NCBI GenBank assembly: GCA_019634165.1
Contig: JAHQVT010000007.1
Coordinates: 62,001-126,000 of the forward strand
DNA: 64,000 nucleotides
Direction of reading: 5' to 3'
Origin: Rhodospirillales bacterium
Lineage (GTDB): Bacteria > Pseudomonadota > Alphaproteobacteria > Rhodospirillales > Thalassospiraceae
Positions within the stretch are counted from its first letter, which is position 1. Each line of letters opens with the position of its first letter. This document shows, in pieces, positions 45,876 to 53,982 of the stretch. The notes below the pieces were generated by a model. The model was not told the DNA's origin, did no database searches, and was given only the letters and a program-made list of their open reading frames with translations. The position numbers and the translations under genes were made by a program.

Positions 45876-46985
45876 ATGTCAAACACAGATATTCTGTTTC
45901 AGCCGTTCAAGCTGAAAACCCTTGAATTGCCAAACCGCATTGTGATGGCACCGATGACCCGGACCAAGGCCGAAAACGGCATTCCGGGTGCAATCAATGC
46001 CGACTATTACCGTAAACGTGCCGAAGGCGGCGTTGGCTTGATCCTGTCCGAAGGCACCGTGGTCAACCGCCCGGCATCGCGCAATGATCCGGGCATTCCG
46101 TTCTTCCACGGCGACGAAGCAATTGCCGGTTGGGCTAATGTTGCCAAGGCTGTTCACGCAGCCGGTGGTAAAATGGGCCCGCAAATTTGGCATACCGGAT
46201 CAACCCGATATACCGAATGGGAACCAGAAGCCCCGGTTGAAAGCCCATCTGGCCTGCTGGCACCGGGTGAGCCGCGCGGCAATACCATGTCTGATGCCGA
46301 TATTGCTGATACCATTGCTGCCTTTGCCCAAGCCGCGCTTGATGCGAAAAATGCCGGTTTTGATACCTTTGAAATCCACGGTGCGCATGGTTATCTGATT
46401 GATCAGTTCTTCTGGTCGGGTACGAACCTTCGTACTGACCGTTTTGGCGGCAAGACGATCAAAGAACGCGCAACCTTTGCCCGCGAAGTCGTTACTGCCA
46501 TGCGTGCCGCCGTTGGCGAAGATTTCCCGATCATCTTGCGTGTGAGCCAATGGAAACAGCAGGACTTCACCGCCCGCCTTGCCACCACGCCAGATGAAAT
46601 GACCGATTGGCTTGGCCCGCTGGTCGATGCCGGTGTCGATATCATCCATGCGTCCCAACGCCGTTTCTGGGAACCGGAATTTCCCGAACTTGATGGTGAA
46701 AAGGGTCTGAACTTTGCCGGTTGGGCCAAAAAGCTGACCGGTGCGCCGACCATTTCGGTTGGTTCTGTTGGCTTGTCTTCGGACTTCATCGGCGCGTTTT
46801 CCGGCGAAGCATCGGAAAAATCCAACCTTGATGGTTTGATTGAGCGCATGGAACGCAATGAGTTTGACCTGATTGCAGTTGGCCGTGCGCTGATCACCGA
46901 TGCCCACTGGCCCAACAAAGTGCAAAAAGGTGCCTTTGATCAGCTTGAAGATTTCAACGCCGCCGCCTTGGGCGAACTGGTCTAG
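45876..46985 (+). CDS. Old Yellow Enzyme family alkene reductase (NemA-like)
   Basis: FMN-dependent reductase of activated alkenes or nitro/maleimide compounds, 369 residues (NemA 365). N-terminal LFQPFKLKTLELPNRIVMAPMTRTKAENG; the active-site pair is in FEIHGAHGYLIDQFFW near residue 170 followed by TNLRTDRFGG; the C-terminal FMN phosphate loop includes LIAVGRALITD. Divergent from an HxlR regulator, so it is likely induced by electrophiles. Strong terminator follows. Confidence 0.92.
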   Translation: MSNTDILFQPFKLKTLELPNRIVMAPMTRTKAENGIPGAINADYYRKRAEGGVGLILSEGTVVNRPASRNDPGIPFFHGDEAIAGWANVAKAVHAAGGKMGPQIWHTGSTRYTEWEPEAPVESPSGLLAPGEPRGNTMSDADIADTIAAFAQAALDAKNAGFDTFEIHGAHGYLIDQFFWSGTNLRTDRFGGKTIKERATFAREVVTAMRAAVGEDFPIILRVSQWKQQDFTARLATTPDEMTDWLGPLVDAGVDIIHASQRRFWEPEFPELDGEKGLNFAGWAKKLTGAPTISVGSVGLSSDFIGAFSGEASEKSNLDGLIERMERNEFDLIAVGRALITDAHWPNKVQKGAFDQLEDFNAAALGELV

Positions 46986-47022
46986 GGTCTTCCCCGGCAC
47001 TTCCCCCGGCTCCGCACATATA

Positions 47023-47057
47023 AAACAGCCCGCCAGACAATTGGCGGGCTGTTTTTT
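47023..47057 (+). terminator. Strong intrinsic terminator after OYE gene
   Basis: AAACAGCCCGCCA pairs with TGGCGGGCTGTTT (13 bp, 6-nt loop), followed by TTT. Confidence 0.92.
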
Positions 47058-47132
47058 TGATCGGGTTTTCCAACCCGAAGATTGCGCTATGGCAATGCAG
47101 TCTTGCTGCAATCGTGCTTTCATCAACGCATT

Positions 47133-47408
47133 ATGAAACTTGATCTCAAAACCCTGACATCAACGCTACAGGCACGCGCCCCTGGCCCATTCCATTTTTT
47201 GGAAATTTACGGGCCTGATTGGGATCAACTTTATATCGGGGACAAGGTTAAACTTGGCCACGCATTTCTTGATGCCGTGCGGGCGGGGAAATTTCCCGGT
47301 GTCATTGATACCGGGACGAAAAAGGGTGGTGGGCGGCTTTACCTTTGGCAGCCCCCCAAACGCTCCCCAAACACTCCCAAAACGCTTAAGCATAAAACCG
47401 CGGCTTAG
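47133..47408 (+). CDS. Small conserved hypothetical protein (DUF1413-like)
   Basis: 91 residues, soluble. Core LQARAPGPFHFLEIYGPDW, then GDKVKLGHAFLDAVRAGKFPGV, resembles small DUF1413-type proteins, with a basic tail. Function unknown. ATG 47133 has no evident ribosome-binding site. Its stop overlaps the stop of the convergent DUF952 gene by 3 nt. Confidence 0.6.
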   Translation: MKLDLKTLTSTLQARAPGPFHFLEIYGPDWDQLYIGDKVKLGHAFLDAVRAGKFPGVIDTGTKKGGGRLYLWQPPKRSPNTPKTLKHKTAA

Positions 47409-47764
47409 CGAAGGTCTTCTGGCAAAATGTGTACGCCGCTATCATCAAGGCGAATATCATCGACCTTGGTGACATATTCGACCGAAAGCACATCATAAAG
47501 ATGCGGGAACAGCGTGCCACCGCGTGCGGGTTCCCATTTCAGCTTGGCCTTAATCGGCGCGATCGGAACACGCAAAAGTTTCAAATGGTCGCGCCCGGCA
47601 TAATGCAGCGCAAGCGTTGCGGCCAGCGTATCCTGTGTCGAAAAATGAATAAAGCCGTCGGCAATATCATGGGGTGCTCCGTCATACTGCCCATCCGAAA
47701 GCGCCTTTGCCCATTCGTCCGAACCAAGTACACGGTAAATTGTGGTGTCTGATGTATTTGTCAT
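47405..47764 (-). CDS. DUF952 family protein
   Basis: 119 residues. Typical DUF952 layout: IYRVLGSDEWAKALSDG, then GFIHFSTQDTLAATLALHYAG and LKWEPARGGTLFPHLYD, the catalytic-looking His pattern of the family. Function unknown. ATG 47764 chosen from the partial duplicate at 49.0 kb, which shares MTNTSDTT at the same place. Convergent with the upstream small gene. Confidence 0.85.
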   Translation of the reverse strand: MTNTSDTTIYRVLGSDEWAKALSDGQYDGAPHDIADGFIHFSTQDTLAATLALHYAGRDHLKLLRVPIAPIKAKLKWEPARGGTLFPHLYDVLSVEYVTKVDDIRLDDSGVHILPEDLR

Positions 47765-48060
47765 GGGTGGAAATGTAGGGCGCACCGCCTGTTTGCGCAA
47801 TATGCGCTTGATGCGAAAATGTTAATTGCAACAACACTGCCACATATCATAAAGCCGGCAACGGCGAAGCCTTCATGCTTTTTCATCAGCCAAAAATCAC
47901 ACCGACTCAGTCTCAAATTTACCATTTATTAACGGAACTAACATACCTATGTATAGTACATATTGCGCTTTCGAGTAGGCTGCTCTATGTCACTCCGCGC
48001 CGTCCGCCGATACCATACTTTCCTGATCATACAATTTGGATCAAGACACGAAGTCCCACA

Positions 48061-48321
48061 ATGAACAAGCCTGAAAAAAACCCAAACCGTCCTCAGGTTG
48101 ACCTCCCAGAAAACCGCCATCGCTGGGCGTCGAATGACCAGGTTGAAAAACCCCGTTTCCCGGTGCGCGGCCCAAACATTCTTGTCGATGATTTTAGCGC
48201 CTATCACACTGCGCCAAGGAAAAGCTATCTGCCAAAACTTGCCGCTTACGCCATCGCAGGTACGACCCTTCTGATCATCCTGATTTACATCTATGTCGAT
48301 CTTTCAAGCGCGCTGGGTTAG
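48061..48321 (+). CDS. Small protein with C-terminal membrane anchor
   Basis: Not recognised. 86 residues: polar, Pro-rich N-terminus (NKPEKNPNRPQVDLPEN), a mixed middle, and one hydrophobic helix at about 61-80 (KLAAYAIAGTTLLIILIYIY) with a short exit tail, so it is tail-anchored. ATG 48061 has no strong ribosome-binding site, and the frame could begin earlier. Confidence 0.5.
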   Translation: MNKPEKNPNRPQVDLPENRHRWASNDQVEKPRFPVRGPNILVDDFSAYHTAPRKSYLPKLAAYAIAGTTLLIILIYIYVDLSSALG

Positions 48322-48361
48322 GCTGATGGCATAAGCAATCTCCCCCATTACTCGCCCGAAA

Positions 48362-48382
48362 AAGGGACTGTCCCCTTTTATT
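48362..48382. repeat. Palindrome copy 1 flanking a cassette
   Basis: AAGGGACTGTCCCCTTTTAT: arms AAGGGAC and GTCCC(C)TT around T. Sister copy at 48973 in the same orientation. Confidence 0.65.
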
Positions 48383-48476
48383 CACGAGACAAAGGCCGAT
48401 AGCCCGCGGCTTGATCGGATCATTGACGATGTGTCGGACCGATGTAATGCTTGGATCAGAAAACTTGGATGATCCC

Positions 48477-48869
48477 ATGGATGATGATTTCGAACTCCCG
48501 CCGGGGATTGGCCCGCACAATGACCGTGAGCTGGAATTGATGCTGGCCGGGACAAAGCCGATGGCAATGTTTTCAGATGCCCTCCATGTCAGCGACTATT
48601 TTCCGGAAACCGACTTTGCCCCTCACGTCAAAGCAGGCCGGATCATTCGCGCGGAAGAAATCATCGCCAAAGTTCCCTACGACATGCGTTATCTATTCTT
48701 TGCCCTACCCGGCGAGGAATGGCGGATTGAAGAAGCTTTGGTTATGGCCAGCAATCTGTGCGCGGGAACGGTCAAGGATCATGACGCAGATTCTGCGCGG
48801 ATGGGTCAACTTCTCGGATACCACGAGGAAGATATCAAAGCGTTCCTTAATCATACTAAACGTTACTGA
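48477..48869 (+). CDS. Conserved hypothetical protein in palindrome-flanked segment
   Basis: About 130 residues, acidic, soluble. N-terminus DDDFELPPGIGPHNDREL, then LMLAGTKPMAMFSD, YFPETDFAPHV and FALPGEEWRIEEAL, ending LGYHEEDIKAFLNH. No family assigned. Start at ATG 48477 (GGATGA just upstream) or ATG 48447. It is the only gene between two palindromes 0.6 kb apart. Confidence 0.6.
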   Translation: MDDDFELPPGIGPHNDRELELMLAGTKPMAMFSDALHVSDYFPETDFAPHVKAGRIIRAEEIIAKVPYDMRYLFFALPGEEWRIEEALVMASNLCAGTVKDHDADSARMGQLLGYHEEDIKAFLNHTKRY

Positions 48870-48972
48870 CGCAGTTTCCCGAAACAATCTGCACAGAAAA
48901 ATGGAGAATAAACACCTCCGCGTAAGACACCGCAAGTCCAACAACGTGTCAGATTGGCAAACTTCGCACCCC

Positions 48973-48995
48973 AAAAGGCGACAGTCCCCTTTTTA
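48973..48995. repeat. Palindrome copy 2 flanking a cassette
   Basis: AAAAGGCGACAGTCCCCTTT followed by TTA; arms AAAAGG-GAC and GTCCCCTTTT. Same core as copy 1; it abuts a broken copy of the DUF952 gene start. Confidence 0.65.
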
Positions 48996-48998
48996 TCC

Positions 48999-49052
48999 TC
49001 ATTCCTCCGAACCCAGCACACAGAAAATCGTGGTATCTGATGTGTTTGTCAT
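48999..49052 (-). pseudogene. Fragment duplicating the first 17 codons of the DUF952 gene
   Basis: On the minus strand it encodes MTNTSDTTIFCVLGSEE then a stop, against MTNTSDTTIYRVLGSDE in the intact gene at 47764. By eye 45 of 54 bases match 47711-47764. Homology ends next to palindrome copy 2, as if the palindrome marks the break point. Confidence 0.75.
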
Positions 49053-49110
49053 AAGGGGCGGATTTATGAGACAGTGAACGAGCCAGCAAACTGAAAGAGA
49101 AAACTTCTTT

Positions 49111-49824
49111 ATGTCGTCGCTCCCCTCAAATCTGGAATCGTTGCACAAGCAAGAAGAACAGCTCCGAGAAAAAGCCTTGGAACTCATTGGTGCTGACTTC
49201 GATTTCAAGCTTCATCTAGACATGATTGAAGCAGCAATGGATCTTTCAGAGTCCTTCCGGCAAGACAAAGACGACAACGAAGAACTGAACATTCTAAAGA
49301 CCTTATCAATTAGAACTTTCAACTCGCTGGGAGCAAGTTTGAAGTTAGCATTCAGCGGTTACAATCAAAACGCAGCACTCCAAATGCGTGATATCTTGGA
49401 AACAGCTTTCCTTCTTGATTACTTGCTAACTGAGCCAGATCAAATTCTTACGTGGTGGAATGCTGACGGAAAAACGCGTAGATCAAAATACACGCCCTCC
49501 AAAATAAGAGAGGCCCTCGACAAAAGAGACGGCCTTGTAAATAACAAACGACGCGATACCTATCAGATGTTCTGTGAACTTGCCGGGCACCCCAACCCAC
49601 ATATGGTTCATATGCTGAGGCCAACCCCCGACAGCGATATTGCAGCGGGACCTTTCATGGAGATCACAGGTCTTAAGGCTACAATTTCCGAAATGGCGAA
49701 ACTGGCATTTCAGGTGGGCGCTTCAATTAACTCCTTCGTGGAGAGCAAAAACAAGCTAATCAACCCAAGCCAAACCCAGTTCTTAATGATCGCAACTTAC
49801 TGGAAGAAAACCTATTTTTCTTAA
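49111..49824 (+). CDS. Unknown helical protein, HEPN/DUF5677-like pattern, next to prophage
   Basis: 237 residues, mostly helical, no signal peptide. AALQMRDILETAFLLDYLL and the later YQMFCELAGHPNPHMVHML resemble the paired segments of DUF5677/AbiU2-type HEPN-related proteins; this is a weak inference and no RxxxxH nuclease motif is evident. AT-rich compared with neighbours, facing into the prophage; its stop overlaps the holin stop by 3 nt. Possibly a phage-defence or accessory gene. Confidence 0.6.
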   Translation: MSSLPSNLESLHKQEEQLREKALELIGADFDFKLHLDMIEAAMDLSESFRQDKDDNEELNILKTLSIRTFNSLGASLKLAFSGYNQNAALQMRDILETAFLLDYLLTEPDQILTWWNADGKTRRSKYTPSKIREALDKRDGLVNNKRRDTYQMFCELAGHPNPHMVHMLRPTPDSDIAAGPFMEITGLKATISEMAKLAFQVGASINSFVESKNKLINPSQTQFLMIATYWKKTYFS

Positions 49825-50309
49825 TTCAACTTCTTATCCGCACTCCTCTTAACCACACTCACCCCCAAAACCCCCAGCGCAATCCCCCAGATCGGGCTGG
49901 TATTGACCAGGGCTGCGATGATCGCCGGGGCCTGATGCGGGGTTAAGATAATGGCATAGGCAATCGCCCCCATGGTCATGATCCATGTGAGCGCCACCGC
50001 ATAGCCAAAGCTTGGCCGCCAGCGGCGCACGAACGCATCTTCGCTGGCGACTTCGGCGCGGATGGTGCGGTTGACCGATTTAAGCGTTTCGGTATCGCGG
50101 TTAAGCTCAAGTTCGGCCATGCGTTCGGTGTGACGGTTGGCTTGGTTGATTTGTTCTGGCGTGACGTCGCCCTTGGTCACGGCGGCCTCTACCTGTTTAA
50201 GGCCCTCGGCCGCGGTTTTGGCAATCGGGTTGTCGATATGATCAAGCCCGGCACCGACGGCTTTGATCAAAAGCGGTAGGCCGATTTGGGCAAGTAATGC
50301 TGGGATCAT
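49821..50309 (-). CDS. Phage holin (3TM gene-transfer-release type)
   Basis: 162 residues. Soluble helical N-terminal half (KTAAEGLKQVEAAVTKGDVT), then membrane segments near residues 103-125 (FGYAVALTWIMTMGAIAYAI) and 133-155 (IIAALVNTSPIWGIALGVLG), and FVRRWRPSFGY before the first, a pattern of the holin-of-3TM family. It would permeabilise the inner membrane for lysis. Last gene of the prophage late region. Confidence 0.8.
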   Translation of the reverse strand: MIPALLAQIGLPLLIKAVGAGLDHIDNPIAKTAAEGLKQVEAAVTKGDVTPEQINQANRHTERMAELELNRDTETLKSVNRTIRAEVASEDAFVRRWRPSFGYAVALTWIMTMGAIAYAIILTPHQAPAIIAALVNTSPIWGIALGVLGVSVVKRSADKKLN

Positions 50310-50483
50310 TTTGCACCTCCGGCAAATTTTGAAGCCTTCCCGATGGTCGGGATTGTCGTTAAGGCGTGGCGAAAAGGAGCATTGGCGAGAACCGGCGCGC
50401 AGCGTACGTTTTAGTACGTGAGCACCGGAAGCACAGCCAAGGGTTCTTTGCAGTCCGTCTTGGCGGCAATAGCGGCCAGCGGA
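50310..50483 (-). other. Gap between endolysin and holin genes with small hairpin
   Basis: 174 nt without a credible gene. A short stem CGTAC-GTTTTA-GTACG at 50403-50418 lies in the middle. The frames here are shadows. Confidence 0.5.
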
Positions 50484-50960
50484 CTAGCCGATATTTTTGT
50501 AAAACAAATGATGCCCGATTTCGGCAACCGGCACATGGCCACGCGCCCAATAAGGATCAATCGCAAGGGTGTGATAATGCGTTGCCCCATCGGTTTGATC
50601 CGGCAATTCGCCCGCCACTGCCCGCTTGGCAATCCGTTTACACAAACGATAGGCCGGGTCACGCGGGCTGATTGCCAAAAGTTTCGCGCGGTTTGGATCA
50701 TTGGCATTCCAGCAGGAAAACTGTGCGGGTTTCAGACAAACACCCTTAACGTCATTGCCCCACCAATACCGCCCACGTTTTTTGGCAAACGCCACGCGGT
50801 TTAAAATGACCGATGCCACGGCTTCAATCCCGGCAAGCTCTTCGCCGCGGGCTTCGCCATAAAGGGTGCGCGCAAGGATTTCTGCGTCTGACAGGTTTTC
50901 AGGATCAAGCGGTATTTCGGCCTGAAAGGCCGTTGGTCGGGATGTAACATCAATGCTCAT
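50484..50960 (-). CDS. Cell wall hydrolase, SleB type (prophage endolysin)
   Basis: 158 residues. SleB/hydrolase_2 features: LARTLYGEARGEELAGIEAVASVILNRV with the catalytic glutamate, then VCLKPAQFSCWNANDPN and GATHYHTLAIDPYWARG. It cuts peptidoglycan to free phage. No signal peptide, so it depends on the holin. Start ATG 50960 overlaps the upstream gene's stop by 11 nt. Confidence 0.9.
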   Translation of the reverse strand: MSIDVTSRPTAFQAEIPLDPENLSDAEILARTLYGEARGEELAGIEAVASVILNRVAFAKKRGRYWWGNDVKGVCLKPAQFSCWNANDPNRAKLLAISPRDPAYRLCKRIAKRAVAGELPDQTDGATHYHTLAIDPYWARGHVPVAEIGHHLFYKNIG

Positions 50961-51267
50961 GGAGGGTTTCCTTTTTAATCGGGACATCAAGCTTTGCCTC
51001 AATCCGAAGCAAATGACCGGTCAGGCGTTTTTCAATGTCTTTGAGATACGGGATCGAGACGTAATTTCGCGCGACATCAAGTTTGAATTCCGCCAAACCA
51101 TCGCGCAGATCACCGGCATCATTGTCATGACGGCTTCGTTGATCTTCAATGCGGGTCAGAAGTTCGGATCGCATGCGCCAATGAAGCCAAAACAGGCTGG
51201 CAACTGCGGGGATTTCCACCGCCGTAATCCACCAGATCACATCAACAGGCTGGGTCAGCTCAGACAT
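50950..51267 (-). CDS. Small membrane/coiled-coil phage protein, lysis-associated
   Basis: 105 residues: N-terminal membrane helix (VDVIWWITAVEIPAVASLFWL), then a long charged helix with coiled-coil pattern. The topology is like an i-spanin (Rz) or an antiholin, but no family was recognised. Start ATG 51267 with GAGG 6 nt upstream; coupled to the endolysin by overlap. Confidence 0.6.
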   Translation of the reverse strand: MSELTQPVDVIWWITAVEIPAVASLFWLHWRMRSELLTRIEDQRSRHDNDAGDLRDGLAEFKLDVARNYVSIPYLKDIEKRLTGHLLRIEAKLDVPIKKETLHEH

Positions 51268-51296
51268 AGGACGCCTCGTGATTTGCACAAAAAACA

Positions 51297-51320
51297 CCCG
51301 CAAACCGAAAGGCTTGCGGG
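51297..51320 (-). terminator. Intrinsic terminator between moron-like gene and lysis genes
   Basis: Minus strand CCCGCAAGCC / GGTTTGCGGG followed by TGTTTTTT. It closes the transcript of the secreted-protein gene just before the lysis cassette. Confidence 0.88.
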
Positions 51321-51464
51321 TCAGTCAAGGGAGGTCATCCGCCCCGGGGGAAGATCCGGTTTGGATTGGGCATAAAACAAGTGATCAACAGCGCATCTCA
51401 CCCTTATCGGCGGTGCGCCGGTTGCAAATTTCGTGGTCAGAAGGCCTCAATCATGACGCCATCT

Positions 51465-51770
51465 TTAAGCTGCAGGACCTTTAAGCTTGGCTTCAAGATC
51501 CTGCCAAGCCTCTCCAGATGCGACAAGGCAGCTTGGCCCGGATGGGTATGTAAACAAAATGGTCCAAGTCTGCCCGTCGGGCGCCTTAAGCACCTCGATC
51601 ACGCCGCCATTTGACGTAACGCCAACAGCAACAGGTTCTTCGGAATATTTCGCACTCAGGCTGTCGATGACTTTACTGCGATCACCGCACACCGGGGATG
51701 CCGAAACTTCCGGGATAGCCACTGTAACGGCACCTGCCAGTACAGCAATCAAGCTCAGTGTTTTCCACAT
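51465..51770 (-). CDS. Small secreted protein, moron-like gene in prophage
   Basis: 101 residues with a signal peptide about 1-24 (ending EVSAS). Mature part has two cysteines (VCGDRSKVIDSL and PSCLVASGEAW), probably a disulfide, and VEVLKAPDGQTWTILFTYPSG. It resembles a small periplasmic family common in alphaproteobacteria whose role is unknown. It sits between the terminase and lysis genes with an AT-rich upstream region and its own terminator, the form of a phage moron expressed from the lysogen. Confidence 0.7.
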   Translation of the reverse strand: MWKTLSLIAVLAGAVTVAIPEVSASPVCGDRSKVIDSLSAKYSEEPVAVGVTSNGGVIEVLKAPDGQTWTILFTYPSGPSCLVASGEAWQDLEAKLKGPAA

Positions 51771-52082
51771 GGTCAGGCCTCCTGACAGTCAGGTGCGCCC
51801 AAAGGGGCGGCTTGGTGTCCTGCGCTGCTAAATTGATCAACAAATTGACCTTGGCCATTTCCTCCGGGGTATGTCCTTGCCCATTTTTCCCGGGCGTTTC
51901 CCGATGTTAAATCCCTGTCTGACCTGGCGAAAAATAACCCATTTGTATAGTATAAATATCTCTTTACTATTCTTTCATATAATAAACTTAGGGCTGAAAA
52001 CTGAATTTTCCATGAATATTTCACAAATGTGATACGCAAGCCTGCTAACCATCTGGCATTGTGAGAAAAGTTTTTTACTCCC
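51771..52082 (-). other. AT-rich region, likely promoter of moron-like gene
   Basis: 312 nt with a strongly AT-rich core at about 51940-52000 (TATAGTATAAATATC, ATATAATAAAC). No credible gene; the minus frame 51773-52117 lacks coding character. Promoters for the secreted-protein gene are likely here. Confidence 0.5.
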
Positions 52083-53603
52083 TCACGGATTGAAACTATT
52101 TTGTGCGTGGAAAACACCGCTGTTTGATCTCCAATCTGCGCGTTTTAACGGCAGATCAACCCGCGGCAGACGCACAGGTTCGCTTAAAATGCACCCTGCA
52201 ACCGCATCTAATCCGTCATCTTGTCCTTTATCGTTTTTTGCACCTTCCGGGTGCCATTCGCGCATCTGGCGCAAGAACGGTGTTTGGCCCACCGATTGAT
52301 GAACATGAAGCAAACCGGCCCCCATCACCGCGCCAAACGTATCTTCGATCCGGGTGGCTTTGTTGGTTGTTTCATAATGTTCTACGACGCTCGCCGCCCA
52401 TCCGATGTGTTTAAGGGCGCGCCGCAGGATATTGGGCAAAAACCGGCCAATGCCATTGGTCTCCACCCGAAGCGATGGCAGATGGTTGCGCACCATAAAT
52501 TCCGCGACTTGTGAACAAAGCTGGCTGGTTTCATCGCGCCAAGCGGTTTGGGTTTCCCCGCCGTGATGGCACTTTTGCGGGTCCGTCGCGCTAAGCCATG
52601 CAATATCATGCAACCAATATTCGCCCTGATCGCAGATATAAACACAGGCCACCACCGCGCCATCGCCGTTCACACCGCCAAAGCTTGGATCAAAATGACA
52701 GGCACTTGCCACCATCACCCGCCCGCCAATCGACAGGCACATACGGCCATTGGCATAGGAAATCTCGGTATTGGCGTCGTAATAATGAAGCTTCGCCGGA
52801 TCAAGCATCCCGGCGACGGGGGCGATCATTTCAAGCATCATCTGGCTTTGAAATTTACGATCAGACGTTCTTGCCCGCATGTCGGCAATCGCTTTGTGAT
52901 CAAATCGCTCGGGCCAGTTTGATGCCCCGTCCTTATTGACGATGGGCAACATAAAACGTGAAAAACCATCCAAAAACGCTGCCACTTCGCCGGTTTCCGG
53001 CCGGATTTCATCGGCATAGATCGAATAAAAACTATGCGGCGTTCCGACATAAAGCTGTGCCCCACCGGGCGACAGGACATAGGCAATTTCCGAAAGCTTT
53101 TCGCGTAATTCTGATCGCTTATGGGCCGTATCGCTGTTTTTAGGCACCTCAACATCATCGCAAATCACAATATCGGCACGTGACCCGGTGATATTCCCAC
53201 CAATCCCCACCGCCTGCATCGATGGATCACGCAAAACACCGGGTCGGGTGACGGTAAAACGCTCACTCCCCCAATCCACCAACCGTTCGGGCAAACGGGC
53301 GGCCAACAGCGGATGGCGTTCAATCACGCGCTTTACATTGCGCACCATCTTTTTCGCCAGATCAAGATCAGCCGCCAAAACCAGAATGCGCAAATCCGCA
53401 TCACGATACAAAAGCCAGGCACAAAACAACCCGACCAGCGTTGACTTGCCCGAATTGCGAAACGCCATCAACAGCATTTCCCGCCGACCCGACTGCCAAC
53501 ATTCTTCCAGCCAATCGGCCATTTTTCGATGATGGTTGGGCAACGATAACCCCAACATCTGATCCCAAATCCAGACGAATTCGGCAAAGCTTGCCAACGC
53601 CAT
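52083..53603 (-). CDS. Phage terminase large subunit (T7 gp19-like DNA packaging ATPase/nuclease)
   Basis: 506 residues. ATPase Walker A FRNSGKST near residue 48, Walker B DIVICDDVE near residue 135, followed by the nuclease domain with acidic motifs CHFDPSFGGVNGDGAV near 300 and DDGLDAVAG near 470. It packages DNA into the prohead. Start at ATG 53603 with GGGGG 7 nt upstream; a GTG at 53630 is an alternative. As in T7, it comes near the end of the late region. Confidence 0.92.
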   Translation of the reverse strand: MALASFAEFVWIWDQMLGLSLPNHHRKMADWLEECWQSGRREMLLMAFRNSGKSTLVGLFCAWLLYRDADLRILVLAADLDLAKKMVRNVKRVIERHPLLAARLPERLVDWGSERFTVTRPGVLRDPSMQAVGIGGNITGSRADIVICDDVEVPKNSDTAHKRSELREKLSEIAYVLSPGGAQLYVGTPHSFYSIYADEIRPETGEVAAFLDGFSRFMLPIVNKDGASNWPERFDHKAIADMRARTSDRKFQSQMMLEMIAPVAGMLDPAKLHYYDANTEISYANGRMCLSIGGRVMVASACHFDPSFGGVNGDGAVVACVYICDQGEYWLHDIAWLSATDPQKCHHGGETQTAWRDETSQLCSQVAEFMVRNHLPSLRVETNGIGRFLPNILRRALKHIGWAASVVEHYETTNKATRIEDTFGAVMGAGLLHVHQSVGQTPFLRQMREWHPEGAKNDKGQDDGLDAVAGCILSEPVRLPRVDLPLKRADWRSNSGVFHAQNSFNP

Positions 53604-53649
53604 TGCCAATCCCCCACTCAAATAATGCACCTGAACCGATCACAGCTTC

Positions 53650-53876
53650 CGTCGTTCCCGCCTGCGCGGGAACCTACCGCCCCAACGAACCACAACAGCA
53701 CCATGCCTGCCTATGCGGGCATAACAAGATGCTTTGGAGCCTATTCGTCGTTCCCGCGCAGGCGGGAACCCATCTCACCTCAGAACCACAACAGCACCAT
53801 GGATGCCTGCCTGCGCAGGCATGACGGGAACATTGCTGGCCCATATCGTCGTTCCCGCGCAGGCGGGAACCCATGC
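53650..53876. repeat. Palindromic composite repeats, left of GIY-YIG gene (2.5 units)
   Basis: Units at 53650-53725, 53746-53829 and a half unit at 53847-53876. A full unit is a hairpin CGTCGTTCCCGCGCAGGCGG followed by GAACC, a spacer with CCACAACAGCACC, and a second hairpin ATGCCTGCCTGCGCAGGCAT then GACGG. Units are in direct orientation, about 20 nt apart. Confidence 0.85.
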
Positions 53877-53982
53877 TTCCGCAAGCACCTAAACAAACGT
53901 GACAAACTCAAATATCGCCCCGGCACAAAAGCAACGATGGAAACCACTCCAAAGCAACCTGAAGACGTGCTATTTTCCACGC

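Noticed and set aside
50359-50550. Small gene between endolysin and holin
   Set aside because: Frames overlap the endolysin end in other phases, are Arg/Cys-rich and lack start signals.
51773-52117. 114-residue minus-strand frame upstream of the secreted-protein gene
   Set aside because: It has no ribosome-binding site, odd composition, spans AT-rich promoter-like DNA and runs into the terminase gene.
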